A DNA stretch of 64,000 nt from Halococcus hamelinensis 100A6. Its GTDB lineage: Archaea > Halobacteriota > Halobacteria > Halobacteriales > Halococcaceae. The position numbers were made by a program, and so were the translations under genes. The notes beneath the pieces were generated by a model. That model saw only the letters and a list, made by a program, of their open reading frames with translations, was not told where the DNA came from and did no database searches. The stretch covers positions 34,201-98,200 of the forward strand of contig NZ_AOMB01000043.1 in assembly GCF_000336675.1 (NCBI RefSeq), given 5' to 3'. Of the stretch, positions 25,590 to 33,915 are shown in pieces. Numbering within the stretch: the first letter of the stretch is position 1; each line of letters starts with the position of its first letter.

Positions 25590-25720
25590 GACTACCTCGA
25601 TGGTCGCGGCAGGGCGGGTTGTCGGCTCGTCACAGCGGGCGTTCTCGACCACCCATCATGCGTTTTGTGATCCGCATCGCCCATGGCGTCACTTATCCGG
25701 GCCGATGGAGTGGGTCGGAT

Positions 25721-26650
25721 ATGACGCTCGTCTCCGCGATCCTCCCCACGTACAACCGTGCGAGCTACCTCGACGGCGCGATCGAGACGGTACTGGCTCA
25801 GACCCACGAGGACTGCGAGGTCGTGGTCGTCGACGACGGCTCGACCGACGGGACGAGAGAGCGGCTCGCGGCCTACGCCGACGACGACCGGGTGCGCGTC
25901 CGCCACAACGAGGAAAACCGAGGGATCTCCGCGAGCATGAACCGCGCCGCCGAGGTCGCCGACGGCGAGTTCGTCTGCGTCCTCAACGACGACGACCGCT
26001 GGCACGAGACGAAGGTCGAAAAGCAACTGGCGCGATTCGAACGCGCGAGCGAGCGCTGTGGGGTCGTCTACACCGGCGGTGTGGTCCGACAGGGCGATTC
26101 CGTGGTCAAGGTCTACGACCCCGAGCGCCGCGGGGACATCTACCCCGACGTGATCGCGCGCTTCGGCCTCCACCCGCATTCGAGCCACATGCTTCGCGCC
26201 GAGTGTTTCGACCTCGGCGGATTCGACCCCGACTTCCCCCGTGGGGTGGACTGGGACCACTGCATCCGACTCGCGAGGGAGTACGAGTTCGAGTACGTCG
26301 ACGAACGCCTCGTCGAACGGATCTTCCACACCGACAACATCTCCCAGCAGCCGACCCACGGCGTCGAGGTCAACCGACTGATCTGGGAGAAGTACCGCGA
26401 GGAGATCGCCCGGTATCCCGACGTCGAGCGCCGGCTCCGCGAGAAACAGTGCCGGGCGCGTGCCCGCGTCGCGCTCTCGCGCGGCGAGCGCCGCCGCGCC
26501 ATCGGGTTCGCCCGCCGGGCGCTCGGCTACGAGTACTCCGCCGAGAGCGCCTTCATCGTCGTCTTCGCGGTCCTCGGCCAGCGCGCGCTCGGGACCGCGC
26601 GGAAGGCACGCGATTTCGCGATGAACTGGCGGGCGTCCGCGGACGAGTAA
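25721..26650 (+). CDS. GT2-family glycosyltransferase
   Basis: 309 residues. The GT-A nucleotide-binding domain begins SAILPTYNRASYL. VVVDDGSTDGT (about 36-46) and the metal-binding NDDDRW (about 91-96) follow. No membrane helix is seen, so it acts in the cytoplasm or at the inner face of the membrane. It is divergent from the GT4 gene at 24348 with about 130 nt between. The start used is the ATG directly before the first conserved strand. Confidence 0.85.
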   Translation: MTLVSAILPTYNRASYLDGAIETVLAQTHEDCEVVVVDDGSTDGTRERLAAYADDDRVRVRHNEENRGISASMNRAAEVADGEFVCVLNDDDRWHETKVEKQLARFERASERCGVVYTGGVVRQGDSVVKVYDPERRGDIYPDVIARFGLHPHSSHMLRAECFDLGGFDPDFPRGVDWDHCIRLAREYEFEYVDERLVERIFHTDNISQQPTHGVEVNRLIWEKYREEIARYPDVERRLREKQCRARARVALSRGERRRAIGFARRALGYEYSAESAFIVVFAVLGQRALGTARKARDFAMNWRASADE

Positions 26651-26669
26651 GCAGCGTATAGAGCGTCGA

Positions 26670-27161
26670 TCACTCCACGACGAGTTCGCCGCCACAGTCG
26701 GGGCAGACGAGAGCGGTGCCCGTATCCGGGATCCGCATCTCGCCACGACCACAATCGGGACACGCTATCTCCCCCACACCGGGGATCCGCGCGATCCGAA
26801 CGTCGTCGGTTCCGCGTGGCGCACCGAACGCGAGTGCCCTTACTCGTTCGCTCGAATCGTTCTCACCCCGCTGGAACTCGCCGGGTTCGAACCGGACCGC
26901 CTCGCCCGTCCCCACAGTTGTCTTTCGGCTCGTTCCGTCCCCGGACCCCCGAACCTCGAACGTCGCCGTGCCGTCGAGCACCACGAAGACCTCCTCTTGG
27001 TCCATGTGGGCGTGAACCGACTCGGCGAATCGCTCGCCGGGTTCGAGAGCGTAGTGGTTGATCGCGACGTCGGTCGTTCCGAGTACGTTCCCGATCCGCC
27101 GCCGGTCGACACCGGTTTCGGTGGGCGAGGACTCGACGTTCCGGATCGACGTTTGCTCCAT
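26670..27161 (-). CDS. Cupin protein with C-terminal zinc ribbon
   Basis: 163 residues in two parts. Residues about 25-110 are a cupin barrel with AESVHAHMDQEEVFVV, which holds His and Glu ligand candidates, and EPGEFQRG. Residues about 130-160 form a zinc ribbon with CPDCGRGEM and CPDCGGEL. The combination suggests a small sugar- or metal-binding regulator or enzyme. The family is not one I can name. It lies between two glycosyltransferase genes. Confidence 0.8.
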   Translation of the reverse strand: MEQTSIRNVESSPTETGVDRRRIGNVLGTTDVAINHYALEPGERFAESVHAHMDQEEVFVVLDGTATFEVRGSGDGTSRKTTVGTGEAVRFEPGEFQRGENDSSERVRALAFGAPRGTDDVRIARIPGVGEIACPDCGRGEMRIPDTGTALVCPDCGGELVVE

Positions 27162-27220
27162 GACCCGGGCTTTCGATGGACGGGTAAAAGGGTTCGTTGC
27201 GGCACGATAGCCCCGAGATC

Positions 27221-28117
27221 TCATCCGATAAGCGAGTAGACCCGCTGTATCGCGTCCATCCCCGGTCGGCCGAACAGCGAGGCACCCAGCGGAACCGCGG
27301 TCCGGACCGAGGGCGCGTGATAGCACGCCAGCGCGAACGCCTTGATCGTCTCCTTCGACCACTCCGTCTCGCGGAGCTCCATCCGCCCCTCCAGTCGGTA
27401 GGTGTTGGCGAGCGCGTTCGCGCGGACGGAGGGGGGTGCGGCGCGGTAGAGGTCGTCGTACTCTCGAACGATCTCCTTTCGACCCCGGACGAGGCCGTCG
27501 GACTTCCCCCTGGAGCCCTCGACGACACCTCGCCGCACCAGCGAGTCGTCCACGAACTCGAAGTCGTACTCGCGCGCGAGGTCGATCATGAACCCGAGGT
27601 CGTCGCCGCCCGGTCGGTCGGGGAACGGGAGCACGCCGTCGAGCGCTTCCGTGGAGACGAGCATCGTCGTGGTGAGACACGGCGAGACGTCGAATTCGAG
27701 CGCGCGGTGGAGCACGTCGCCGCGCACGGCGGGGTCGGGGAGAATCGTGGTACCCGTCTCGTAGGTCATCCCGCAGTAGGCCACGCCCGCGCCCGTCCGT
27801 TCGAGGAGCGCGACCTGGCGAGCGAGTTTCCCCGGCAATAGCCGGTCGTCGTCGTCGAGGAACTGGACGTAGGTCCCCGAGGCGCGGTCCGCGCCGACGC
27901 TCCGGGCGGGGTTCGAGCCGAGGTTGGTTTCGAGTTCGACGTAGGTCACGTCGTGGGCCTCGGCGACCGAGGCGGCGTGGCCCTCGCCGGAGTCGTCGAC
28001 CACGATGGTCTCGGTGGGGTGGTCCTGGTCGGCGACGCTCTCGATGGCTCCCGGGAGCCGGTCGTTCCGGAAGTAGGTGGGAATCACGACCGAAACCAGT
28101 CGGTCCGCGGCGGTCAT
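27221..28117 (-). CDS. GT2-family glycosyltransferase
   Basis: 298 residues. The GT-A domain starts VSVVIPTYFRNDRL, then TIVVDDSGEGH, and the DxD-like FLDDDDRLLPG (about 90-100). The C-terminal helical region has no transmembrane segment. The start ATG (MTAADRLV) precedes the first strand. The upstream continuation of the frame crosses the divergent gene and is discarded. It is divergent from 28170. Confidence 0.85.
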   Translation of the reverse strand: MTAADRLVSVVIPTYFRNDRLPGAIESVADQDHPTETIVVDDSGEGHAASVAEAHDVTYVELETNLGSNPARSVGADRASGTYVQFLDDDDRLLPGKLARQVALLERTGAGVAYCGMTYETGTTILPDPAVRGDVLHRALEFDVSPCLTTTMLVSTEALDGVLPFPDRPGGDDLGFMIDLAREYDFEFVDDSLVRRGVVEGSRGKSDGLVRGRKEIVREYDDLYRAAPPSVRANALANTYRLEGRMELRETEWSKETIKAFALACYHAPSVRTAVPLGASLFGRPGMDAIQRVYSLIG

Positions 28118-28169
28118 ACCGGAAGGAGCGAAGGAGTAGGTAAATGTGTGCCGGGAGAGCACCACGGCC

Positions 28170-29960
28170 ATGCCCCGCGACGCCACCCTCCGGAAGTGGG
28201 TGTCCCAGCCCCCGACCAGCCCGATCATGCAGTCCCTCCGCGACGAGGAACGCCGGCGCGCGCTCGCCCGCCTCGACGGGGGGCGGGTGCTCGACCTCGC
28301 GAGCGAGGCACGCGTCACCGGCGGGATCGAGGCCGACTCGGTCGCGCGCGTCGACTTCTCGCCCGCCGCGAGCGAGTACGCGAGGGAGGTCGTCGACGAC
28401 GACGTCGAGTTCCACACGGCGGACCCCGGGAACCCCGAGCTGCCGTTCGAGAACGACGCCTTCGACGCCGCGGTCTCCATTGGCCCGTACGACTGGCGGT
28501 TCCTCGACGTCGACGACCTCACCGCCGAGGTCCACCGCGTGCTCCGTCCGGATGGGAAGTTCGTCTTCTCGGTGCCGACGCCGCGCTCGCCCTACGCCGT
28601 CAACGGCTGGACCGAGAACCGCTACTACGACCCCGCAGACGCGCATTCATTGGTCGCACCCGACTGGCGGCTGCAGAGCGTGGAGTCGTTGTTCCAGTAC
28701 CCCTACTACGTCCACATGGGGCTCAATCGGCTCCCCGAGCGGTATCAGGAACCCTTCGTCGAGTTCGCGGGTCGGGCGAGCGACGAACTCACCCGGCTGG
28801 ATCGCCAGGACCTCGCCTCGTACCTCGTGCTCACCGCCGAACCGCTCGCCTATCGAGAGTATCTCGACGAAGGGCTCGAAAGCCTGTTCCGACCCGCGAC
28901 GGAGAACGGCTTCTGGGACCCCGACGAGGGGAAGTTCACCCGGGGGCTGGAGTACGACCTCGTTGGCGAGGGCGTTCGACCAGGGGACTTCGCCTGGTCG
29001 CGCGACGACGGCGTGCTCTGGCGCTACGCGCCGTTCGCGTTGATGGGCGCGCTCCAGTGGCGAACCTCGGCCGTCGGCGACGAGCGCTACGACGAGCGGA
29101 TCCGGCGGGCGCTCGCGTACTTCGAGGGGAGGATCGACCTCGCGCTCGACGAGATGCCGAGCTACGGCATCGGCCCCCTGACCTGCGCGTTCGCGCTCGC
29201 CGACGACGTTTTCGACGGGGACCGGCTCGCGGTCGCGCACGAGCTCTTCGAGCACGCCCACGAACGGTTCGACTTCTCGCACGCGGAAGACGCGCTGCTG
29301 GCCTACGGCTGGTCGTACCTCGCCGAGCGCGCCGACGATTCGACCGTGCACGAGGCGCTCTCGGAAGCGGTGTGGGAACTGAACGACCGGCTCACCGGCC
29401 ACGGCGTGTTCGTCTTCGAGAACCACACCACCCGCCGCCACCAGAACCAGATGTACGCCTGCTGGGGGCTCGCCCGCGCGGCCGGCGTCGCCGGTCAGAC
29501 GGGCTACGTCGAGAACGTCGGACGGGTACTCGATCGAACCGTCGAAAAGCGGATGCGCCCCGACGGCGCGTTCATCTGGGAGGACGTGCCGGCCACCCAG
29601 CGCGCCCGTCGGGCGGCGACCAAACGCCTCGGTTTCCGGCCGCCCCACTGGGACTTCCTCTATTCCTGTCACCAGACGTTCTTCGTCAACGCGGTCGCGG
29701 AGTACGCCGCGGCGGGCGGCGAGCGCGACTTCGACCCCGCGGTCGCCCGCGCGATGGCGTGGGTCTACGGCGACAGTAGCCGGGGTGACCTCGTGGAGAC
29801 GAGCGGCATCGGGGTCCCCCTCCGGTTCCTGACGACCGACGACCGGCTCGACGTCCCCGACCAGACCTACAAGGGCTCCTACGAGGTCGGTTCGTACGTG
29901 ATGGCGCTCACGAACCTGCTCGCGGGGCCGCTCTCGGGTCGCGCCCGAACCCACTCGTAA
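28170..29960 (+). CDS. SAM methyltransferase fused to a helical-barrel-like domain
   Basis: 596 residues. Residues about 20-190 are a class I methyltransferase: VLDLASE in place of the usual GxG loop, an acidic position before FSPAASEYA, and FDAAVSIGPYDW then LRPDGKFVFSVPTPRSP. Residues about 230-580 are a repeated helical region rich in Trp and Tyr (LWRYAPFALMGALQW, FVFENHTTRRHQNQMY, WDFLYSCHQTFF), resembling alpha/alpha-toroid glycan-active proteins. A GTG at 28146 is an alternative start. The C-terminal end overlaps the convergent GT4 gene by 82 nt. A glycan-modifying role is inferred from context. Confidence 0.75.
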   Translation: MPRDATLRKWVSQPPTSPIMQSLRDEERRRALARLDGGRVLDLASEARVTGGIEADSVARVDFSPAASEYAREVVDDDVEFHTADPGNPELPFENDAFDAAVSIGPYDWRFLDVDDLTAEVHRVLRPDGKFVFSVPTPRSPYAVNGWTENRYYDPADAHSLVAPDWRLQSVESLFQYPYYVHMGLNRLPERYQEPFVEFAGRASDELTRLDRQDLASYLVLTAEPLAYREYLDEGLESLFRPATENGFWDPDEGKFTRGLEYDLVGEGVRPGDFAWSRDDGVLWRYAPFALMGALQWRTSAVGDERYDERIRRALAYFEGRIDLALDEMPSYGIGPLTCAFALADDVFDGDRLAVAHELFEHAHERFDFSHAEDALLAYGWSYLAERADDSTVHEALSEAVWELNDRLTGHGVFVFENHTTRRHQNQMYACWGLARAAGVAGQTGYVENVGRVLDRTVEKRMRPDGAFIWEDVPATQRARRAATKRLGFRPPHWDFLYSCHQTFFVNAVAEYAAAGGERDFDPAVARAMAWVYGDSSRGDLVETSGIGVPLRFLTTDDRLDVPDQTYKGSYEVGSYVMALTNLLAGPLSGRARTHS

Positions 29961-31138
29961 CCCCGCCGGAGCCGCACCGCATCGGTCGCCGGGTCGTAGG
30001 CGGTCCCGGCCGCGTGCCGGCCGTTCGCCCCGAGTTCGGCCCGGGTTTCGGTGTCGGCCAGTGCGACGAGCGCGTCGGCGAGCGGTCGCGTTCCATCGTC
30101 GACGACGCGTCCGGCCTCGGTCTCGGCGAGCACACGTCGGATGGGGGCCGTGTCGGGGGCGACCACCGGCACGCCGACCGCCATCGCCTCGTAGAGTGCC
30201 GCCGGGACCACGGTTTCGGGGTCGATGGGTTCCGACGGGAACACGCACGCGTCGCTCGCGGCGACGTAGTCGGTCGGATCCCCCTCCGTACGGAATCGGA
30301 TCCGACCCCCGGCGAGGCGTCGCCGTGCGAGGGTTTCGAGGTCGTCGAGCGTCGCTCGTCCGGGGTCGCCGACGACCACCACGCGGAGCGAGACCGCCTC
30401 GTCCGCGGCGCGCGCCACGGCCTCGACGAGGGGTTCGAGGCTATCGCCCGACGAGTCGTCCGCGAGCGCGGTGACGACGAACGCGTCCCCCTCGAACCCC
30501 AGCTCCTCCCGGACCTCGGAGACGGTCGCGGGGTCGACCACGCTCGGCGCGACGGTGTCCCGGACCACCGACAGCCGCCGGGGGTCGACGTCCCGCTCGC
30601 GGACGTAGGCCGCGCGCGCCTCCTCGCAGGTCGTGACGAGCCACTCGGCGTCGGTAAGCCGCTTTACGAGCCGGCCACGTCGCCACCGCGGCTGGAAGAC
30701 ACGACGCGCGATCCCGCGGAGTCGCCCGCCGCGGGACGGGTCGCTGGCCACCGCGGCCGTCGGGCCGGGGAGGTCACAGACGGCGGGAACGTCGAACCGC
30801 TCGCCGAGCGCCAGCCCGGTCTTCACGAGCGAGAGGTCGAAGACACAGACGACGTCGACGTCCTCCTCGTCGTCCACCGCGCTCGCGGCGCGGAGCCACG
30901 CGGGGTGGACGAACCGAAGCGCGTAGCGCACGCCGTCGAGAACCCCACGGGGGCCGGCGTAGAGCGAGTCGTCGGCGACCCGTTCGATGTCGATCCCCCT
31001 GTGGAGTTCGTGGTCCGGTTCGTCCACGCCGCGGGCACAGACCGTCACGGCGTGGCCCGCCCGATGGAGCGCCTCGGCGTGGCGTCGGACCCGGCCGTTC
31101 GGCGGATAGCGACCCGCCGTGAGCAGACAGACGTGCAT
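29879..31138 (-). CDS. GT4-family glycosyltransferase
   Basis: 419 residues, GT-B fold. N-terminus MHVCLLTAGRYPPNGRVRRH, C-terminal donor domain with ALYEAMAVGVPVVAPD. It is a paralogue of 24348-25589 in layout and in several motifs. It is last in a minus-strand run from 35946 (membrane protein, phosphatase-like, GT4, GT4). Its 3' end overlaps the end of the methyltransferase fusion gene by 82 nt on opposite strands. Confidence 0.82.
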   Translation of the reverse strand: MHVCLLTAGRYPPNGRVRRHAEALHRAGHAVTVCARGVDEPDHELHRGIDIERVADDSLYAGPRGVLDGVRYALRFVHPAWLRAASAVDDEEDVDVVCVFDLSLVKTGLALGERFDVPAVCDLPGPTAAVASDPSRGGRLRGIARRVFQPRWRRGRLVKRLTDAEWLVTTCEEARAAYVRERDVDPRRLSVVRDTVAPSVVDPATVSEVREELGFEGDAFVVTALADDSSGDSLEPLVEAVARAADEAVSLRVVVVGDPGRATLDDLETLARRRLAGGRIRFRTEGDPTDYVAASDACVFPSEPIDPETVVPAALYEAMAVGVPVVAPDTAPIRRVLAETEAGRVVDDGTRPLADALVALADTETRAELGANGRHAAGTAYDPATDAVRLRRGYEWVRARPESGPASRFVSAITYEPTS

Positions 31139-31174
31139 CGCTATCGGCCTCCCCGCGTGCGGACGGTGTTCACG

Positions 31175-32278
31175 TCAGTCCTCACGCACCCGCTCGGCTT
31201 CGCTCTTGTGGTCGGCGGGGTCGGCGAGCAACCGGTCGTAGATCCCGAGGAGGTCCTCGGTGACGGTCGCCCACTCGTAGCGCTCCTCGACGACGGCGCG
31301 GTTCGTCCGTCCCATCGCGGCGGTCCGTTCGGGGTCGGCGATGAGGTCGGCGAGCGCCTCGGCGAGCGCGTCGGCATCGCGCGGGGCGACCAGGACGCCG
31401 TTCTCCTCGTCGATCACCTCGGGGATCGCGCCCACGGTGGTCGAGACGATGGCGTTGCCCGCCGCCATGGCCTCGAGGATCGCGATCGGTAACCCCTCGG
31501 CGTGGGAGGGCAGCACGAATATCGACCCCGACCCGAGGAGCTCGTGCTTTCGTTCCTCCGAGACGAACCCGAAGTACTCGACGTTCGGGTTGGCCGCCGC
31601 GAGACGTTCGGAGTGGTGCGAGAGGGCCCCCTTCCCCGCCAGCGACACCCGAAAGTCGAGGTCGCGGTCGGTGAGCTGGTCGATCGCGGCGGCGAGTTCG
31701 GCGATACCCTTCCGGCGGAGCTGGTTCGATATCGCGACGATGTGTGGTTTGGTGCCGTCGAACGCCGGAAGGTAGTTCTCGGAGTCGACGGCGTTCGCCA
31801 GCACCACGAGTTTGGCGGGGTCGGTGTGGGCCGCGAGGGTATCACGCCAGTACGCCGAGAGCACGATGATCTCGTCGGCGGCGTCGTAGACTATCGACTG
31901 ATACCACCGGACGAGCGGGTTGTCGGTGGCGACGAAGGTGTCGAACGACGAACCGTGGATGTGGAGCACCACCGGGCAGCCCCAGACGTGTTTCGAGAAC
32001 AGCACGTAAAAGCCCGCCCGGTAGAACGAGAACCGATGCGAGGAGTGGACGTGAACGATGTCGGGCGGCGACCGGGCGGTGTAGCTCACCGCGTTCCAGA
32101 CGATCCGGAGGAGTGAGCGGATGAACGCCACCACCCCCGCCGTGTCGAACGCGCCGCTCCGATGCGAGGAGAGCCGGATCTCGCCCGCGAGGTGGCGGCG
32201 CTGCTCCTTGATGTACTGGCCGATCCCGCCGGGACCGTGGCGACCGACGACGAGGAGCCGGGTTTCGCGGCCCCTCAT
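31175..32278 (-). CDS. GT4-family glycosyltransferase
   Basis: 367 residues. A clear GT4 enzyme: N-terminal GGIGQYIKEQ loop, VHVHSSHRF, HIHGSSFD, and the retaining E-x7-E motif in HAEGLPIAILEAMAAG with TTVGAIPEVI after it. It is coupled to the upstream phosphatase-like gene by a 4-nt ATGA overlap. It probably adds a sugar to a lipid-linked oligosaccharide on the cytoplasmic face. Confidence 0.88.
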   Translation of the reverse strand: MRGRETRLLVVGRHGPGGIGQYIKEQRRHLAGEIRLSSHRSGAFDTAGVVAFIRSLLRIVWNAVSYTARSPPDIVHVHSSHRFSFYRAGFYVLFSKHVWGCPVVLHIHGSSFDTFVATDNPLVRWYQSIVYDAADEIIVLSAYWRDTLAAHTDPAKLVVLANAVDSENYLPAFDGTKPHIVAISNQLRRKGIAELAAAIDQLTDRDLDFRVSLAGKGALSHHSERLAAANPNVEYFGFVSEERKHELLGSGSIFVLPSHAEGLPIAILEAMAAGNAIVSTTVGAIPEVIDEENGVLVAPRDADALAEALADLIADPERTAAMGRTNRAVVEERYEWATVTEDLLGIYDRLLADPADHKSEAERVRED

Positions 32279-33855
32279 TCCACGTAGCCGAGCCCGCGGA
32301 GTCGCTCCTCGACGTCGCTGAAGTCGTCGTCGTCGGTGCCCCGCTGCCCACCCGATCCCGCGTAGTTCGCCGTCGTGACGGCCCGCTCGGCGGTCGGCGA
32401 GCCCGGCGCGAACAGCTCGTCGAGCACTCGCCCGTCGGTGTCGGCGGGCACCGGCTCGCCCATCGCGTGGAGCACCGTCGGCGCGACGTCGACCACGCTG
32501 GCGTCCTCGGGCGTGCTGCCGGGTTCGACGTCCGGCCCTTCGGCGAAGAAGATGCCGTCGGGGCGGTGGTCGGCGGCGTGGGCACCGGGGTCGGAGAAGA
32601 CCTCGGGCGCGAGCGAGGGCTTGACGTAGTAGCCCTCGCGGGGTTCGACGACGAGGTCGGGCGACTTCGGGTCGGTCGGGAACAGGTCGTCGCCGTCGTG
32701 GACGTCGAGCACCTGCTCACCGTCGTCACGGAAGCTCGTGAGCACGTCCGTGAGTTCGGCTTTGAGCCCGTCGACCTCGCTGGGTTCGACGATCCCCTGG
32801 TCGAAGCGCTCGGTGTCGTTGATGTAGAGGGTCCCCTGGGCGTGGACGAAGGCTTTCGTCTCCGTGTAATCGACGTCGTAGCGGACGTTGTCGCCCGGGA
32901 TGCCGGCCGCGACCCGGTCGACGAGCGACTGCGGGAGCCGCTTCGCGAGGCGATCCGTATCGATCCCGAGGTCTTCGAGGGTGCCGAGCACGCGCTCCTT
33001 GGTGAGCCCGACCCGCGAGAGCGTGCTCCGGCTCGCGGTGTCGGATTTCGGGGTGAGGTAGCCCTCGTTCGCCAGCAGCCGGTTGACGTGGACGTTCTTG
33101 TCGATCGGGCCGAAGCCGTGGTCCGAGACCACGAACAGCGTGAGGTCGTGTTCGCGGGCGTACTCGCGGGCGTCGCCGATGACCTCGTCGAGGAGCTTGT
33201 AGTGGTCGATCAGGACCTCCTCCTCCCAGAGGAGGTGCTGGAGTCGGTCGGGGGCGGTGTAGACGAAGAAGAACAGCCGCCAGTCCTCCTCGAGCGCGTG
33301 GTTCATGTACGTCCGACGGGCGTTCACCAGCGCTTCGAGCGCCGCGGGGAACTCGTCGGGTCGGTCCTTGTACTCGTTCCAGTCGAGACCGATATCGTAG
33401 TCGGGCGAGACCCGACCGATCTCGTCGGCGAGTTCCGGCGGGTAGGTGAACCCCTCGTCGCGCGAGGGGGTCATCATCCCGGTCACGATCCGGCCGTCGA
33501 TCTCGCTCGCGGGGTAGGTCATCGGGACGTTCACCGCGGTCGCGGGCGAGACCATCTCCCAGAGCGCGGGGCGGGAGACGTCGGCCCCGGTGTTGACCCG
33601 GTGGCGGTAGTTGGTGCCGAGCTTGTAGAAGGCGTAGACGCCGTGTTTGTCGGGCCAGGTGCCGGTGGCGATCGAGGGCCACGCCAGCGCGGTGTTCGCG
33701 GGCTTGGTGCTCGCGAGCGGGCCGGCCGCGCCCGCCTCGAACAGCGCCGCGACGTTCGGAAGCTCGCCCGCCTCGGCCCATCCGCGGAGGCGCTCGAACG
33801 GCACGCCATCGAGCCCGAGGACGAGCGCGCGGTCGGGTGTGGTGCCGTCGGTCAT
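32275..33855 (-). CDS. Alkaline-phosphatase-superfamily protein (type I phosphodiesterase-like)
   Basis: 526 residues. The metal Asp is in LVLGLDGVPFERL (Asp16). The nucleophile region is PANTALAWPSIATGTWPDKHG (about 52-71, shown here in part by position), followed by NVPMTYPASE, a Trp/Asp-rich middle and VVSDHGFGPID (metal Asp-His). The C-terminus DVAPTVLHAMG and VDGRVLDELF-like segment are typical of nucleotide pyrophosphatase/phosphodiesterase relatives. No signal peptide, so it is probably cytoplasmic. The substrate is unknown. It is encoded between the 13-14 TM protein and a GT4 enzyme. Confidence 0.85.
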   Translation of the reverse strand: MTDGTTPDRALVLGLDGVPFERLRGWAEAGELPNVAALFEAGAAGPLASTKPANTALAWPSIATGTWPDKHGVYAFYKLGTNYRHRVNTGADVSRPALWEMVSPATAVNVPMTYPASEIDGRIVTGMMTPSRDEGFTYPPELADEIGRVSPDYDIGLDWNEYKDRPDEFPAALEALVNARRTYMNHALEEDWRLFFFVYTAPDRLQHLLWEEEVLIDHYKLLDEVIGDAREYAREHDLTLFVVSDHGFGPIDKNVHVNRLLANEGYLTPKSDTASRSTLSRVGLTKERVLGTLEDLGIDTDRLAKRLPQSLVDRVAAGIPGDNVRYDVDYTETKAFVHAQGTLYINDTERFDQGIVEPSEVDGLKAELTDVLTSFRDDGEQVLDVHDGDDLFPTDPKSPDLVVEPREGYYVKPSLAPEVFSDPGAHAADHRPDGIFFAEGPDVEPGSTPEDASVVDVAPTVLHAMGEPVPADTDGRVLDELFAPGSPTAERAVTTANYAGSGGQRGTDDDDFSDVEERLRGLGYVE

Positions 33856-33915
33856 GGCTGGTTCACAATGAATCCACTCCTGCCGTGACGCTCATTACCG
33901 TTTTCATTCGCCCGC

